From Actinocorallia sp. API 0066 (lineage in GTDB: Bacteria > Actinomycetota > Actinomycetes > Streptosporangiales > Streptosporangiaceae): a DNA stretch of 64,000 nt. The position numbers and the translations under genes are program-made. The notes below the pieces were generated by a model. That model was not told where the DNA came from and did not search any database. It was given only the letters and a program-made list of their open reading frames with translations. The stretch is from contig NZ_JAJLQY010000003.1 in assembly GCF_020991275.1 (NCBI RefSeq), positions 1 through 64,000 on the forward strand, written 5' to 3'. This document shows, piece after piece, positions 45,282-54,243 of the stretch (the stretch's first letter is position 1; the number at the start of each line of letters is the position of its first letter).

Positions 45282-45314
45282 CATGTCACGGTGAATGTCA
45301 CGGGCATTGACATG
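45282..45314. promoter_or_regulatory. Nested inverted and direct repeats before the amidohydrolase operon
   Basis: CATGTCA and TGACATG form 7-bp inverted arms; between them GTCACGG occurs twice, eleven bases apart. The site ends about 50 bases before the amidohydrolase start and is a candidate operator for the TetR protein encoded in the same operon. Confidence 0.5.
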
Positions 45315-45366
45315 GGTCCTGGCACGTGGTTGCCTGTGGCGACTCGGTGGAAGGGGAGGCTGCGGA

Positions 45367-46959
45367 ATGTCGGAGTTGTATGTGGGTGGGCGGGTGTTCA
45401 CCGGGGATCGGCGGGCCTGGGCGGAGGCGATCGTCGTCGTCGACGGGCGGATCGGCTATGTCGGGGATGTGGGGACCGCGCGGCGGCTGGCCGGGGCCGG
45501 GGCGACCGAGGTGGATCTCGGGGGCGGGCTGGTGCTGCCCGGGTTCGTCGACGGGCACGCGCACGTGCTGGGCACGGGGGCGGCGGCGCGTCAGGCGGAC
45601 CTGACCGGGTCGGGCGGCCTCGCCGAGATCCAGCGGCGGATCAAGGCGTGGGCGGCGGGCGCGCCCGAAGCCGAGCGGGTGCAGGCTTACGGCTGGCAGC
45701 CGTCCGAGATCCCGGGCGGCCGTCCCACCCGCGCGATGCTGGACGCCGCGGTGCCCGACAAGCCGGTCTACGCGCAGTCCGCCGACTTCCACTCGATCTG
45801 GCTCAACAGCGCGGCGCTCGCCGAGACCGGCATCGACGCGACGACACCCGACCCGCCCGGCGGCGCCATCGGGCGCGACCCGGCCACCGGCGAACCCACC
45901 GGCTACATCGACGAGACCGCCATGCACCGGCTCGTCTGGCCGGTCCTGGAGGGCGCCCAGACCGACGCCGACCGTGACGGCTTCCTCGCCGACGCGCTGC
46001 GCGGCTACCGCGAGTCCGGCGTGACGGCCGCCGTCGACATGGGCCTCGGCGAGGACGACCTGGCGGCCATGGTCCGCGCCGAGCGGGCGGGCACCCTGAC
46101 CGCGCGGCTCGTCGGCCACTGGATGGTCGAGGAGCACGGCGACCCGTTCGCCGCCGTCGCGCGGGCCGCCGAACTCGCCGCGACGCACACCTCGCCGTGG
46201 CTCCGCGTCACCGGAATCAAGATCATCGTCGACGGCACGGTGGACGGCTGCACCGCCGCGCTCGGCAGCCCCTACGCCGACGGCGCGACGCCGGGGCCGA
46301 TCTGGGCGCCCGACGCGCTCGCGCCCGTCGTCGCGGCCGCCGACCGGGCCGGGCTCCAGGTCGCGATGCACGCGATCGGCGACGAGGCGATCCGGATCGC
46401 GATCGGCGCGGTCGAGCACGCCGTCCGCGTCAACGGCCCCGCCGCGCGCCGCCACCGCATCGAGCACCTTGAGGTCGCCGACCCCGCCGACATCCAGCGG
46501 CTCGCCGCGCTCGGCATCACCGCGAGCATGCAGCCCGTCCACGCCGACCCGGCCATCCAGGACAACTGGCGCGCGATGCTCGGCGACGCCAGGGTCGAGC
46601 GCGGCTACCCATGGCCGGAGATGGTCGAGGCGGGCGCGGCGCTCGCGTTCGGCTCCGACTCGCCGACCGCGCCCTACCCGCCGCTGCACAACATGTTCGT
46701 CGCGGCGACCCGCCGCTCGGCCAGCGACCCGGCGCTCGCGCCCAACGTCGCGGCGTACGCGCTGCCGCTGGGCGCCGCGATCACCCACGCCACCCGCGAC
46801 GCCGCGTGGGCCTGCCGGGCGGAAGACCAGTTCGGCAGGCTGGCGGCCGGGCTGCACGCCGACTTCGTCGTCCTGGACCGCGACGTGTTCGCCCTCCCGC
46901 CCGAGGAACTCCTCACCGCCCGGGTCGTCAGCACCGTCGTCGGCGGACGGGGCGTGTGA
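45367..46959 (+). CDS. YtcJ-like metal-dependent amidohydrolase
   Basis: A 530-residue amidohydrolase-superfamily enzyme of the YtcJ/amidohydrolase_3 group, hydrolysing an amide or related bond with a bound metal. The metal site is visible as FVDGHAHVLG (HxH, near residue 62), a His in LQVAMHAIGDEA, a His in RHRIEHLEVAD and the Asp in FGSDSPTAPYPP. GGGGAGG lies eight bases before the ATG. It is the first gene of an operon with TetR and an acyltransferase-like gene, coupled by one- and four-base overlaps. The substrate is unknown; a scavenged amide or N-acyl compound fits both enzymes. Confidence 0.9.
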   Translation: MSELYVGGRVFTGDRRAWAEAIVVVDGRIGYVGDVGTARRLAGAGATEVDLGGGLVLPGFVDGHAHVLGTGAAARQADLTGSGGLAEIQRRIKAWAAGAPEAERVQAYGWQPSEIPGGRPTRAMLDAAVPDKPVYAQSADFHSIWLNSAALAETGIDATTPDPPGGAIGRDPATGEPTGYIDETAMHRLVWPVLEGAQTDADRDGFLADALRGYRESGVTAAVDMGLGEDDLAAMVRAERAGTLTARLVGHWMVEEHGDPFAAVARAAELAATHTSPWLRVTGIKIIVDGTVDGCTAALGSPYADGATPGPIWAPDALAPVVAAADRAGLQVAMHAIGDEAIRIAIGAVEHAVRVNGPAARRHRIEHLEVADPADIQRLAALGITASMQPVHADPAIQDNWRAMLGDARVERGYPWPEMVEAGAALAFGSDSPTAPYPPLHNMFVAATRRSASDPALAPNVAAYALPLGAAITHATRDAAWACRAEDQFGRLAAGLHADFVVLDRDVFALPPEELLTARVVSTVVGGRGV

Positions 46960-47630
46960 TGGCCGAGCGGCGCGCGCGCACCCGGCTCAGCCCGGAGCTC
47001 ATCATCGACGCGGCGTTCCGGGTGTCGGAGCGGGGCGGCGCCCAGTCTTTGACGTTCCAGGCCATCGGCGCTGAGCTGGGCGCGCACCCCACCGCCCTCT
47101 ACCGGCACTTCCGCGACCGCGACGAGCTCATGCTCGCGCTCATCGACGCGCTGCACGCCGAGGCGCTGGACGGCGCGCCCGAGCCGTCCGACGACTGGGC
47201 CGCCGACCTCGCCGAGATGGCCCGCCGGACGCACCGGGTGTTCCTGCGCCACCCGCAGGTCGCGCAGTTCTCCGGCGTCCGCACCGCGCGCCGGACCAAC
47301 GAGTTCCGCAAGGTCGACCGCGTCATCGGCTGCATGCGCCGGGCGGGCTTCACCGACGTGGACGCGGCCCGCTACTACCGGGTCTTCAGCGACTTCGTCC
47401 TCGCCTACGCGGCGCAGGACGCGGCGCTCGCCGCACTCGACCCTCGGACCCGCGAAGGCGACCTGACCGCCTGGCAGGTGGACTACCGGATCCTGCCCGA
47501 GGGCAGATACCCCCACATCGACGCCGTCTCGGGCGTTCTCCCCGCCCTGGACGACCCCGCCAACTTCGAGACGGCGCTGGAACTCATACTCGACGCCCTG
47601 CGCGCGCGGGCGGAGCGGGCACGCCCGTGA
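46959..47630 (+). CDS. TetR-family transcriptional regulator
   Basis: A 223-residue TetR regulator with the helix-turn-helix SPELIIDAAFRVSERGGAQS, TFQAIGAELGAHPTALYRHF and RDRDELMLALID. The C-terminal ligand domain is of the common TetR_C type. Its ATG overlaps the amidohydrolase stop (TGATG) and its stop overlaps the next start (GTGA), so it is co-translated with both. It probably regulates its own operon through the repeats upstream of the amidohydrolase. Confidence 0.92.
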   Translation: MAERRARTRLSPELIIDAAFRVSERGGAQSLTFQAIGAELGAHPTALYRHFRDRDELMLALIDALHAEALDGAPEPSDDWAADLAEMARRTHRVFLRHPQVAQFSGVRTARRTNEFRKVDRVIGCMRRAGFTDVDAARYYRVFSDFVLAYAAQDAALAALDPRTREGDLTAWQVDYRILPEGRYPHIDAVSGVLPALDDPANFETALELILDALRARAERARP

Positions 47631-48349
47631 CGATCACCGTCTTCGCCTCGCCCCCGCTCCCGCCCGCCGCCCGTGGCGAGCACTTCGGCGCCGCGCTGCG
47701 CCCCGAGATCGAGGCCACCTGGGACGCCTACGCGAGCCTGTTCGCCGCGCACGGCCTCGACGAACGGCTCGTCCACGACGTCGGCGTCCGCACCCTCGAC
47801 CTGGTCGCGGACTGGGCGCCGGGGCTCGCCGCCGAGATCGCCGGGATCGCCTGCGGCGCGGCGCTCGACCTGTGGCGCGTCGCCGCGCTCAACGCGCGGT
47901 CCGAGGTGCTCGCGCACGTCCGGCACCCGCTGCCCGGCGAGTGCTCCACGGCCGTCCACCTGCCCGGCGACGGCCCGCCCCGCACCATCCAGACGTGGGA
48001 CTGGTGCGAGCGGATGGACGGCGTCAAGGTCGTCTGGCAGTACCCGAACGACGCGGGACGGACGGTCAAGACGTTCACCGAGTACGGCGTACTCGGCAAG
48101 ATCGGGGTGAACAGCGCGGGGCTCGGCCTCCACTTCAACCTGCTCCAGCACGACGCCGACCGGGCCGCCGCCCTGCGCGAACACAGGGAGGAGGGGTCCG
48201 CGCTCTGCTGTCATCCGACCGAGGACGCCCCGCTCCAGGACCGTTGGAGAACACTCCTCACCATCGCCCTGGACGTCGAACGAGGCACCCTCACCTACCA
48301 CGACGGCTCGCCCTGCACCGCCACTCCGCAGACCTGGGCGCGCCTCTGA
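47627..48349 (+). pseudogene. C45-type acyltransferase/peptidase with internal deletion
   Basis: The 240-residue product matches the C45 (acyl-CoA:6-APA acyltransferase-like) family at both ends. The N-terminal part includes the autocatalytic Cys in LPGECSTAVHL, then TIQTWDWCERM and GKIGVNSAGLGLHFNLLQHD. The last 50 residues correspond to the family's C-terminus (SALCCHPTEDAPLQDRWRTL, RGTLTYHDGSPCT). Members are normally about 330-350 residues; the central stretch of roughly 100 residues that should follow LLQHDADR is missing without a frameshift. The fold is unlikely to survive this, so I call it a remnant, though the frame is open and coupled to TetR. Confidence 0.72.
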
Positions 48350-48415
48350 CGCGGCGAGGGCTCGTCGTCGGAGCCCTGGCCGCAGGCGGGCGGGCGCGAT
48401 CATCGCGGTCACCTT

Positions 48416-48426
48416 TGGTATACGAT
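48416..48426. promoter_or_regulatory. GntR-type operator before the GntR gene
   Basis: TGGTATACGAT, centred on the palindrome GTATAC, lies 27 bases before the GntR start and resembles FCD-subfamily GntR sites. Autoregulation is inferred. Confidence 0.6.
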
Positions 48427-48452
48427 CCTTAGGCGTTCGAACGAGGTGTTGA

Positions 48453-49166
48453 GTGAAGGTGTCCGGGGTGGAGGCGGTGGTCGCGATCCAGGCCAACAGG
48501 CGGAGGCAGCAGCTACCCGAAGAGGTGGCCAGCTACGTCCGCGAGCAGATCATGTCGGGGGCCTTCCGGCCCGGTGACTTCCTGCGGATCGATCGCATCG
48601 CGGAGGCGGTCGGCGTCAGCAACACACCGGTCCGTGAGGGCCTGGTGGCGCTGGCGAGCGAGGGTTTCATCCAGGCGGTCCCCCGCCGCGGCTTTGTCGT
48701 CTCGCCGTTCACCCGGCAGGACGTGCGCGATCTGTTCTGGGCCCAGGGCAAGCTGGCCGGCGAACTCGCCGCCCGCGCGGCCAAGAAGATCACCCCCGAG
48801 CGGGTCGCCCGGCTCGACTCCATCATCGAGCAGCACGACGCGGCGGCCGCCACCGGCGACCGCGACCTCATCGCCTACCTCGGCCACTCCTTCCACCGCG
48901 AGATCAACCTCGCCGCCGACTCGCCGCGCCTCGCGCACCTGCTGGCGGCCGTCGTCAAGCATCTGCCGAACCGGTTCTACGCGTCGTTGGAGAGCCAGGT
49001 CGAGGCGACGTCCAAGCAGCATCCCGCGCTCGTCGAGGCGCTGCGCGAGCACAACACGCGCAAGGCGCGCACGCTGATGGAGGAGCACATCAGCGACAGC
49101 GCCGCCCATGTCATCGACATGCTGGAGGCGCAGGGCCTCTGGGCGGACGAGGCCAACGGGGACTGA
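48453..49166 (+). CDS. GntR-family (FCD subfamily) transcriptional regulator
   Basis: A 237-residue GntR protein: the winged helix at residues about 18-85 (LPEEVASYVREQIMSGAFRP, GVSNTPVREGLVALASEGF) and an all-helical FCD effector domain with the likely metal ligands in HSFHREINLAA and the later His residues. FCD members respond to organic acids and often control catabolic operons. The GTG start has GAGG six bases upstream. It is transcribed alone between a putative operator and a strong terminator. It is a candidate but unproven regulator of nearby catabolic genes; its own operator does not look like the CATAATATATTATG boxes. Confidence 0.93.
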   Translation: MKVSGVEAVVAIQANRRRQQLPEEVASYVREQIMSGAFRPGDFLRIDRIAEAVGVSNTPVREGLVALASEGFIQAVPRRGFVVSPFTRQDVRDLFWAQGKLAGELAARAAKKITPERVARLDSIIEQHDAAAATGDRDLIAYLGHSFHREINLAADSPRLAHLLAAVVKHLPNRFYASLESQVEATSKQHPALVEALREHNTRKARTLMEEHISDSAAHVIDMLEAQGLWADEANGD

Positions 49167-49186
49167 CCCCGGCCCAGTGAACGCAA

Positions 49187-49220
49187 GAGCGGGGCGGGGC
49201 CTGTCGGCCCCGCCCCGCTC
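49187..49220 (+). terminator. Strong terminator after the GntR gene
   Basis: A perfect 15-bp stem (GAGCGGGGCGGGGCC and complement) closes a 4-base loop. Confidence 0.85.
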
Positions 49221-49348
49221 GTTCGCCATGGCGCCGGCGCCCCCTTCACCACCCCTGACGCGGGAGCGTCGGCGCCACGGCCGTCCCGCTCCGGCCGGAG
49301 CGGGGTGCCCGCGTCGACGGGCGGCGCGCCACGCCGACGACGTAGATC

Positions 49349-49370
49349 ATATTGCGCACAATATATTAGG
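49349..49370. promoter_or_regulatory. AT-rich palindromic box 7 with overlapping inverted repeat
   Basis: CACAATATATTAGG (49357-49370) matches CATAATATATTATG at 11 of 14. It overlaps ATATTGCGCACAATAT (49349-49364), a second inverted repeat with a 4-base centre. Further on, TGCCCGTAACGGGCA (49425-49439) is another perfect palindrome, and CAATATAATGTTT follows near 49466. The 467-base gap between GntR and the GAF regulator thus holds several operator-like sites but no supported gene. Confidence 0.62.
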
Positions 49371-49633
49371 CATCACACATACAACAAGCCTTGAAGATTT
49401 CTGCGCAGGTCAACCGGCCCGTAATGCCCGTAACGGGCAAGATGTGGTTGCCATCACAGTCCCGTCAATATAATGTTTCGTGCGTCATGGCGGGCCGCCC
49501 CTCCGGAACCTCCGGTCACCCCGCGCGCGACCACCGGCCGGCGTCACCCGCCGAAAGTGCCGGATCGGCGGCCCGGGACGGTCGTCACGAGGCCGGGAGG
49601 CGTCGAGCCCCGGCGAGACGAGGTGGTCTTGCT

Positions 49634-51238
49634 ATGCACGGTGTTACCTCACCCCCCGCCGCCGCTACCGAGCGTCCGGAAATCGTCTCCTCATGGAGCC
49701 GATCGCGGCTGAACGGCGTACGCCGGGAGGACGCCCCCCGGCTCGACCAGGGCATGGTCGACCTCGAGGGCAGCCTCGTCCGCGCGGCCGGACCGGTCCT
49801 GGAGCAGGCCAAGGCCGAGCTCGACGGGGCGCCGTTCGTCCTCCTGCTCGCCGACCGCACCGCCCGGATCATCGACCTGTGGTCCCCCGACCCCGGGTTC
49901 CGGGACACGCTCGGCGGCCTCGGCATCGCGGCCGGCACCCGGCTCAGCGAGGAGGAGATCGGCACCAACGCCGTCGGCACCCCCGTCGAGACGCGACAGG
50001 GCCTGCTGGTGCGCGGCCCCGAGCACTTCATGGAGGCGTTCCGCACCTTCACCTGCTACGGGCACCCGATCATCCACCCGATCACCCGGCGGCTCGAAGG
50101 CGTCATCAACATCTGCGGCACCTCCGACGCGGGCTACGGGCTGTTCTCGCCGCTCGCCCGCCGCCTCGTCCAGGACATCCAGGAACGGCTCCAGCAGGAC
50201 TCGACGCTCGCCCAACGACGGCTGCTCGCCGAGTTCCAACTGGCCGCCCGGCCCCGGAACCGGCCCGTCATCGCCGTCGGACAGGGCCTCGTGTTCGCCA
50301 CGCCGACCGCGCTCGACCTGCTGGAGCCCGCCGACCACGCCGCCGTCCGGACATACGCGGAGCAGGCGCGGGTCGAGCGCGGCACGCACGAACTGACCCT
50401 CGTCTCCGGCCGCACCGTCCAGCTCGCCTGCGCGCCGATCGACGGCGTGGACGGCGTGCTCATCGACATCATCACCGCCCCCGAGACCCGCCGCTCCCGG
50501 CCCGCCGTGCGCCAGGACGTCAGATGGCCGCTGCTGGTCGTCGGCGAGACCGGCACCGGCCGCACCACCGAGGCGCGCGCGGCCACCGGCCCCGACGCCG
50601 TCGAGGTGGACGCCGCCGAGATCGTCAGGCAGGGCGAGCGACCCTGGGCGACGGCCGTCACCGGCCTCCTCGCGCAGGACGGGCCCGCCGTCATCGTGGA
50701 GAACGTCCAACTGCTCTCCGAGCCGCTGACGACGCTGCTCGCCCAGCGGCTGCGCGACACCCGGCGGCACGTGGTGCTCACCAGCACGCCCGGCGACCAC
50801 CTCGACGACGCGCACGCGCCGCTCGCCGCCCTGTGCGACGGCCGCCGCGAGCTCGTCCCGCTGCGCCGCCGCAGGCACGAGGTGCCCCGGCTCGCCCAAC
50901 GCATGCTGGAGGACGTCACCGGGCACACCAGGACCCGGCTGACGTCCGACACCCTGCGCGTCCTGGCCGCGCAGAACTGGCCGGGCAACCTCGCCGAGCT
51001 GCTCCGGGTCGTCAAGGCCGTCGCGGCGACAAGATCGGCGGGCGACATCATCCCGGCCGACCTGCCCGCCTCGCACCGCGACCTGCCCGCGCCCGACTCG
51101 CCCTTCCGGCAGGCCGAACGCGAGGTCATCGTCACCGCGCTCAAGGCCGCCAAGGGCAACAAACTGCAGGCGGCGCGCGCCCTCGGCGTCAGCAGGTCCA
51201 CCCTGTACAACCGGATGCGCGCGCTGCACATCCATTGA
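49634..51238 (+). CDS. GAF/AAA/Fis-type transcriptional regulator (AcoR-like)
   Basis: A 534-residue regulator resembling AcoR. An N-terminal GAF-type sensor is at about residues 60-200 (FVLLLADRTARIIDLW, GTRLSEEEIGTNAVGTPVE, TCYGHPIIHPITRRLEGVIN). A reduced AAA module follows, with Walker A GETGTGRT at 304-311, and a C-terminal Fis helix-turn-helix (GNKLQAARALGVSRSTLYNR). The AAA part lacks the GAFTGA loop used to contact sigma-54 and is shorter than in true enhancer-binding proteins, so it probably acts with ordinary sigma factors. An aldehyde dehydrogenase follows directly, the usual target. The ATG used has GAGG about ten bases upstream; longer frames run back through the operators. Confidence 0.85.
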   Translation: MHGVTSPPAAATERPEIVSSWSRSRLNGVRREDAPRLDQGMVDLEGSLVRAAGPVLEQAKAELDGAPFVLLLADRTARIIDLWSPDPGFRDTLGGLGIAAGTRLSEEEIGTNAVGTPVETRQGLLVRGPEHFMEAFRTFTCYGHPIIHPITRRLEGVINICGTSDAGYGLFSPLARRLVQDIQERLQQDSTLAQRRLLAEFQLAARPRNRPVIAVGQGLVFATPTALDLLEPADHAAVRTYAEQARVERGTHELTLVSGRTVQLACAPIDGVDGVLIDIITAPETRRSRPAVRQDVRWPLLVVGETGTGRTTEARAATGPDAVEVDAAEIVRQGERPWATAVTGLLAQDGPAVIVENVQLLSEPLTTLLAQRLRDTRRHVVLTSTPGDHLDDAHAPLAALCDGRRELVPLRRRRHEVPRLAQRMLEDVTGHTRTRLTSDTLRVLAAQNWPGNLAELLRVVKAVAATRSAGDIIPADLPASHRDLPAPDSPFRQAEREVIVTALKAAKGNKLQAARALGVSRSTLYNRMRALHIH

Positions 51239-51353
51239 CGCCGTTCCGCGCGGGTGTCCAGTTTCTTGAACAGTCGCGCCGCCGGAATCTCACTACCGTC
51301 GAAATCCAAAGGTGCCGGACCTGTTCGGCAGCGGGAAAGCGACAGAGGTGAGC

Positions 51354-52904
51354 ATGACTGAGACTCCGGTCGGCACGGCCATCACCGGCCCTCGTGGAAT
51401 TCCGCACTACCGGATGTTCATCGGCGGCGAATGGGTCGATTCCGATGAGCTGTACGAACTGATCAACCCCGCCACCGAGGAAGTGTTCGCCACCGCCGCC
51501 AAGGGCGGCATCGCGCACGCCGACCAGGCGGTCGCCGCCGCCAAGCGCGCCTTCGAGAGCGGCGAGTGGCGCGACACCCCGCCGCTGGAGCGCGCCGCCG
51601 TGATCGACCGGGTCGTCGCCGCGATCGCGGGCCGGATCGAGGAGCTGGGCAGGCTGGGCTCCCTGGAGGGCGGCGCCCCGATACGGCTGTCCACCGCGCT
51701 GTCGGTCGGCTTCCCGCTCCTGCACATGGGGCACTACGCGGACCTGACCCGCAGGTACGAGTGGGAGCGCGCCGCCCCCGTCGCCGGCCCGGTGCTGAGC
51801 GCGAGCGTCATCCGCCGCGAGCCGCTGGGCGTCTGCCTCGGCATCGTGCCGTGGAACTTCCCGCTGATCATCGCGGTGTGGAAGTCGATCCCGGCGATCG
51901 CCGCGGGCAACACCGTCGTCCTGAAGGTCGACGAGAAGACCCCGATCGGCGCGCTGGAACTCGCCCAGACGCTCCGTGCGGCCGGGCTGCCCGACGGCGT
52001 CCTCAACGTCGTCACCGGCGACGGCGAGACCGTCGGCGCGCACCTGGTGGCGCACCCCGACATCCGGCTCGCGTCCTTCACCGGCTCCACCGCGGTGGGC
52101 CGCGAGGTCGGCCGCAACGCCGCGGGCAACATCAAGCGGACCATCCTGGAGCTGGGCGGCAAGGGCCCGAACATCGTCCTGGACGACGCCGACCTGGACG
52201 TCGCCGTCGACGGCTCGATCTACGCGTTCCTGCTGCACGCTGGCCAGGCGTGCGAGTCCGGCACCCGGCTGCTGCTGCCGTCGTCGCTGCACGACGAGTT
52301 CATCGAGCGGCTCAGGGCCCGGCTCGGCACCCTCAGGATCGGCGACCCGCTCGACCCGGCCACCGACATCGGCCCGGTGATGAGCGCCGAGCAGCACCAG
52401 CGCATCCTCGGCTACATCGAGGCGGGCAGGAAGGAGGGCGCGACCGTCGCCATCGGCGGCAACGTGCCCACCGGCCCCGGATTCGAGAAGGGCTACTGGA
52501 TCGAGCCGACCGTCTTCACCGACGTGCGCAACGACATGTGCGTCGCGGCGGAGGAGATCTTCGGCCCCGTCCTCTCGGTGATCCGCTACGACTCCGTCGA
52601 GGACGCGATCAAGATCGCCAACGACACGGAGTACGGCCTGTCCGCGGGCATCTGGAGCACCGACATCCCGCGCGCGCTGGAGATCGCCAAGCGGCTCGAA
52701 GCCGGATCGGTCTGGATCAACGACTGGCACAACATCTCGCACAACCTGCCGTTCGGCGGCTTCAAGCAGAGCGGCAACGGCCGTGAGCTGGGCCCCGACG
52801 CGCTCGACGAGTACACCGACCCCAAGGCCGTCACCGTCAACCTGGCGGGCGGCCTCGCGAACCGCCCCTACGGCCTCGTCCTGGGCACTCCCCCCGGCGC
52901 CTGA
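51354..52904 (+). CDS. Aldehyde dehydrogenase family protein
   Basis: A 516-residue NAD(P)-dependent aldehyde dehydrogenase, unrelated at close range to the one near 28 kb. The active site is complete: E266 in LELGGKGPN and C300 in HAGQACESGTR; GIVPWNFPL and SFTGSTAVGREVG mark the cofactor fold. AGAGGTG precedes the ATG. It follows the GAF/AAA/Fis regulator in the same orientation after 115 bases, an arrangement typical of inducible aldehyde or alcohol oxidation. Two stem-loops follow. Confidence 0.93.
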   Translation: MTETPVGTAITGPRGIPHYRMFIGGEWVDSDELYELINPATEEVFATAAKGGIAHADQAVAAAKRAFESGEWRDTPPLERAAVIDRVVAAIAGRIEELGRLGSLEGGAPIRLSTALSVGFPLLHMGHYADLTRRYEWERAAPVAGPVLSASVIRREPLGVCLGIVPWNFPLIIAVWKSIPAIAAGNTVVLKVDEKTPIGALELAQTLRAAGLPDGVLNVVTGDGETVGAHLVAHPDIRLASFTGSTAVGREVGRNAAGNIKRTILELGGKGPNIVLDDADLDVAVDGSIYAFLLHAGQACESGTRLLLPSSLHDEFIERLRARLGTLRIGDPLDPATDIGPVMSAEQHQRILGYIEAGRKEGATVAIGGNVPTGPGFEKGYWIEPTVFTDVRNDMCVAAEEIFGPVLSVIRYDSVEDAIKIANDTEYGLSAGIWSTDIPRALEIAKRLEAGSVWINDWHNISHNLPFGGFKQSGNGRELGPDALDEYTDPKAVTVNLAGGLANRPYGLVLGTPPGA

Positions 52905-52927
52905 CCGCGCCCCCCGGAATCCGGCGG

Positions 52928-52960
52928 CCGCTCGGCACGCGCGCCCGAGTTGCCGAGCGG
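52928..52960 (+). terminator. Terminator after aldehyde dehydrogenase
   Basis: A perfect 10-bp stem (CCGCTCGGCA and complement) with a 13-base loop, 24 bases after the stop. Confidence 0.7.
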
Positions 52961-53005
52961 TCGCCGGTGTCCATCATCGGGTGACGACCGGTGATGCTCC
53001 GAAAA

Positions 53006-53048
53006 CCCGGCCTGTGGTCCTCCCTCGGGGGCGGCGCCACAGGCCGGG
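53006..53048 (-). terminator. Terminator after the alpha/beta hydrolase
   Basis: A perfect 12-bp stem (CCCGGCCTGTGG and complement) with a 19-base loop, just beyond the minus-strand hydrolase stop. Confidence 0.7.
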
Positions 53049-53090
53049 CCTGGATCCTCTCTTCGTCTGTTCGTCCTACGTCCGAGGAGG

Positions 53091-53981
53091 TCAGAGGTGC
53101 TTGCCGAAGAAGTCGGTCAGCTTCGCGACGGCCTCGGCCACGTAGGGGTCACGGTCGTACAGGTCGACGTGGGTGGCGCCCTCGATCACGTACAGCTCGG
53201 CGGTGTCCCCCGCCGCCGCGACCGCGTCCCTGCTGTAGTGCAGGGTGAACGCCTCGCTGCCCACGATCATCACGAGCGGACGCGGCGCGATCTTGGCGAC
53301 GTCGGCGAAGGCGTCGAACTGGTCGAGGAGCTGCGCGCTGCGCAACGCCCACTGACCCGTCGCCCGCTCGTGCCCGGCACGGGACGTCTTGTAGTAGTCG
53401 AAGAACTCCCGGACGGGGGCGGGCGTCGTGTCGTCCACCTCGGTCGGAACGGCGCCCGCGTAAACGACGGGCTTGCCCTTGAGCTCCTCGGCGCGCAGCC
53501 GTCCGGACTGCTCGACGAGCCGCTGGAAGCCCTCGGGGTCGGCGTCGCGGAAGAAGCTCGGCACGTCCGCGCCGCTGACCGTCGCGACCGCCTTGATGAG
53601 GTGCTCGGTCTGCGCGGCGAACGGGACATAACCGCCCGAGCCGCAGATCCCGACGGCACCGATCCGCTCGGCGTCGACATCGTCGCGGGACGCCAGGTAG
53701 GCGACGGCCGCGCGGAAGTCGTCGGCCCGCTGGACCGGGTCCTCCAGACCGCGCGGCTCACCCTCGCTCTCGCCCTGGTAGGCGGCGTCGAACGTCAGGG
53801 TGATGTACCCCTGTGCGGTGAGCCTCGCCGCGTACAGGCCCGCGGTCTGCTCCTTGACGCCCGTCGTCGGGTGGCCGACGACGATCGCGGGACGCGGCCC
53901 TGTGGCAGGGGTGTCGGGGGTGTACAGGTGGCCGGCCAGCCGGAGGCTGTTGTTCAGGAACGAGACATCAGTCCTCGCCAT
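53091..53981 (-). CDS. Alpha/beta hydrolase (dienelactone-hydrolase-like)
   Basis: A 296-residue alpha/beta hydrolase. The nucleophile elbow is GICGSGG (Ser), with the upstream VVGHPTTGVKEQ oxyanion loop, the strand TLTFDAAYQGESEGEPRG and the terminal His in EGATHVDLYD. This YcjY-like group includes uncharacterised esterases and lactonases. AAAGGCGG lies before the ATG. The gene stands alone; the 262 bases upstream, to the ArsR-family gene, show no coding sequence and no clear motif. Confidence 0.9.
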   Translation of the reverse strand: MARTDVSFLNNSLRLAGHLYTPDTPATGPRPAIVVGHPTTGVKEQTAGLYAARLTAQGYITLTFDAAYQGESEGEPRGLEDPVQRADDFRAAVAYLASRDDVDAERIGAVGICGSGGYVPFAAQTEHLIKAVATVSGADVPSFFRDADPEGFQRLVEQSGRLRAEELKGKPVVYAGAVPTEVDDTTPAPVREFFDYYKTSRAGHERATGQWALRSAQLLDQFDAFADVAKIAPRPLVMIVGSEAFTLHYSRDAVAAAGDTAELYVIEGATHVDLYDRDPYVAEAVAKLTDFFGKHL

Positions 53982-54243
53982 GGTGCCGCCTTTCTCAAGC
54001 TTTTCTGTGCAGTGTCGTCGGGGTCGCCGGAGGAGCGCTGATCCTTTTGTGCGGAAGGATCTCTCCGGTGGCCCCGGCGGCCGTTTCTTCTCGGCCTCAC
54101 TCTCGACTCTCCCCGACACCGCACCGTTCCACGAGGGGCGAACTCCAGCCCCCGACAGGCTTGTCCCAGGGACAATTACCGCCCCTTCTACTTTCGGCTG
54201 TTCGCGAGCCGACAGACGGTGAGCGCGTCGCGGGTCCGTGGTC

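Noticed and set aside
45295-45366. Extended amidohydrolase start 24 codons upstream
   Set aside because: No family similarity before MSELYVGGRVF, and the strong GGGGAGG site serves ATG 45367.
49391-49633. N-terminal extension of the GAF/AAA/Fis regulator from ATG 49391
   Set aside because: The extension runs through stacked palindromic operator sites and has no resemblance to the family; ATG 49634 starts just before the conserved region.
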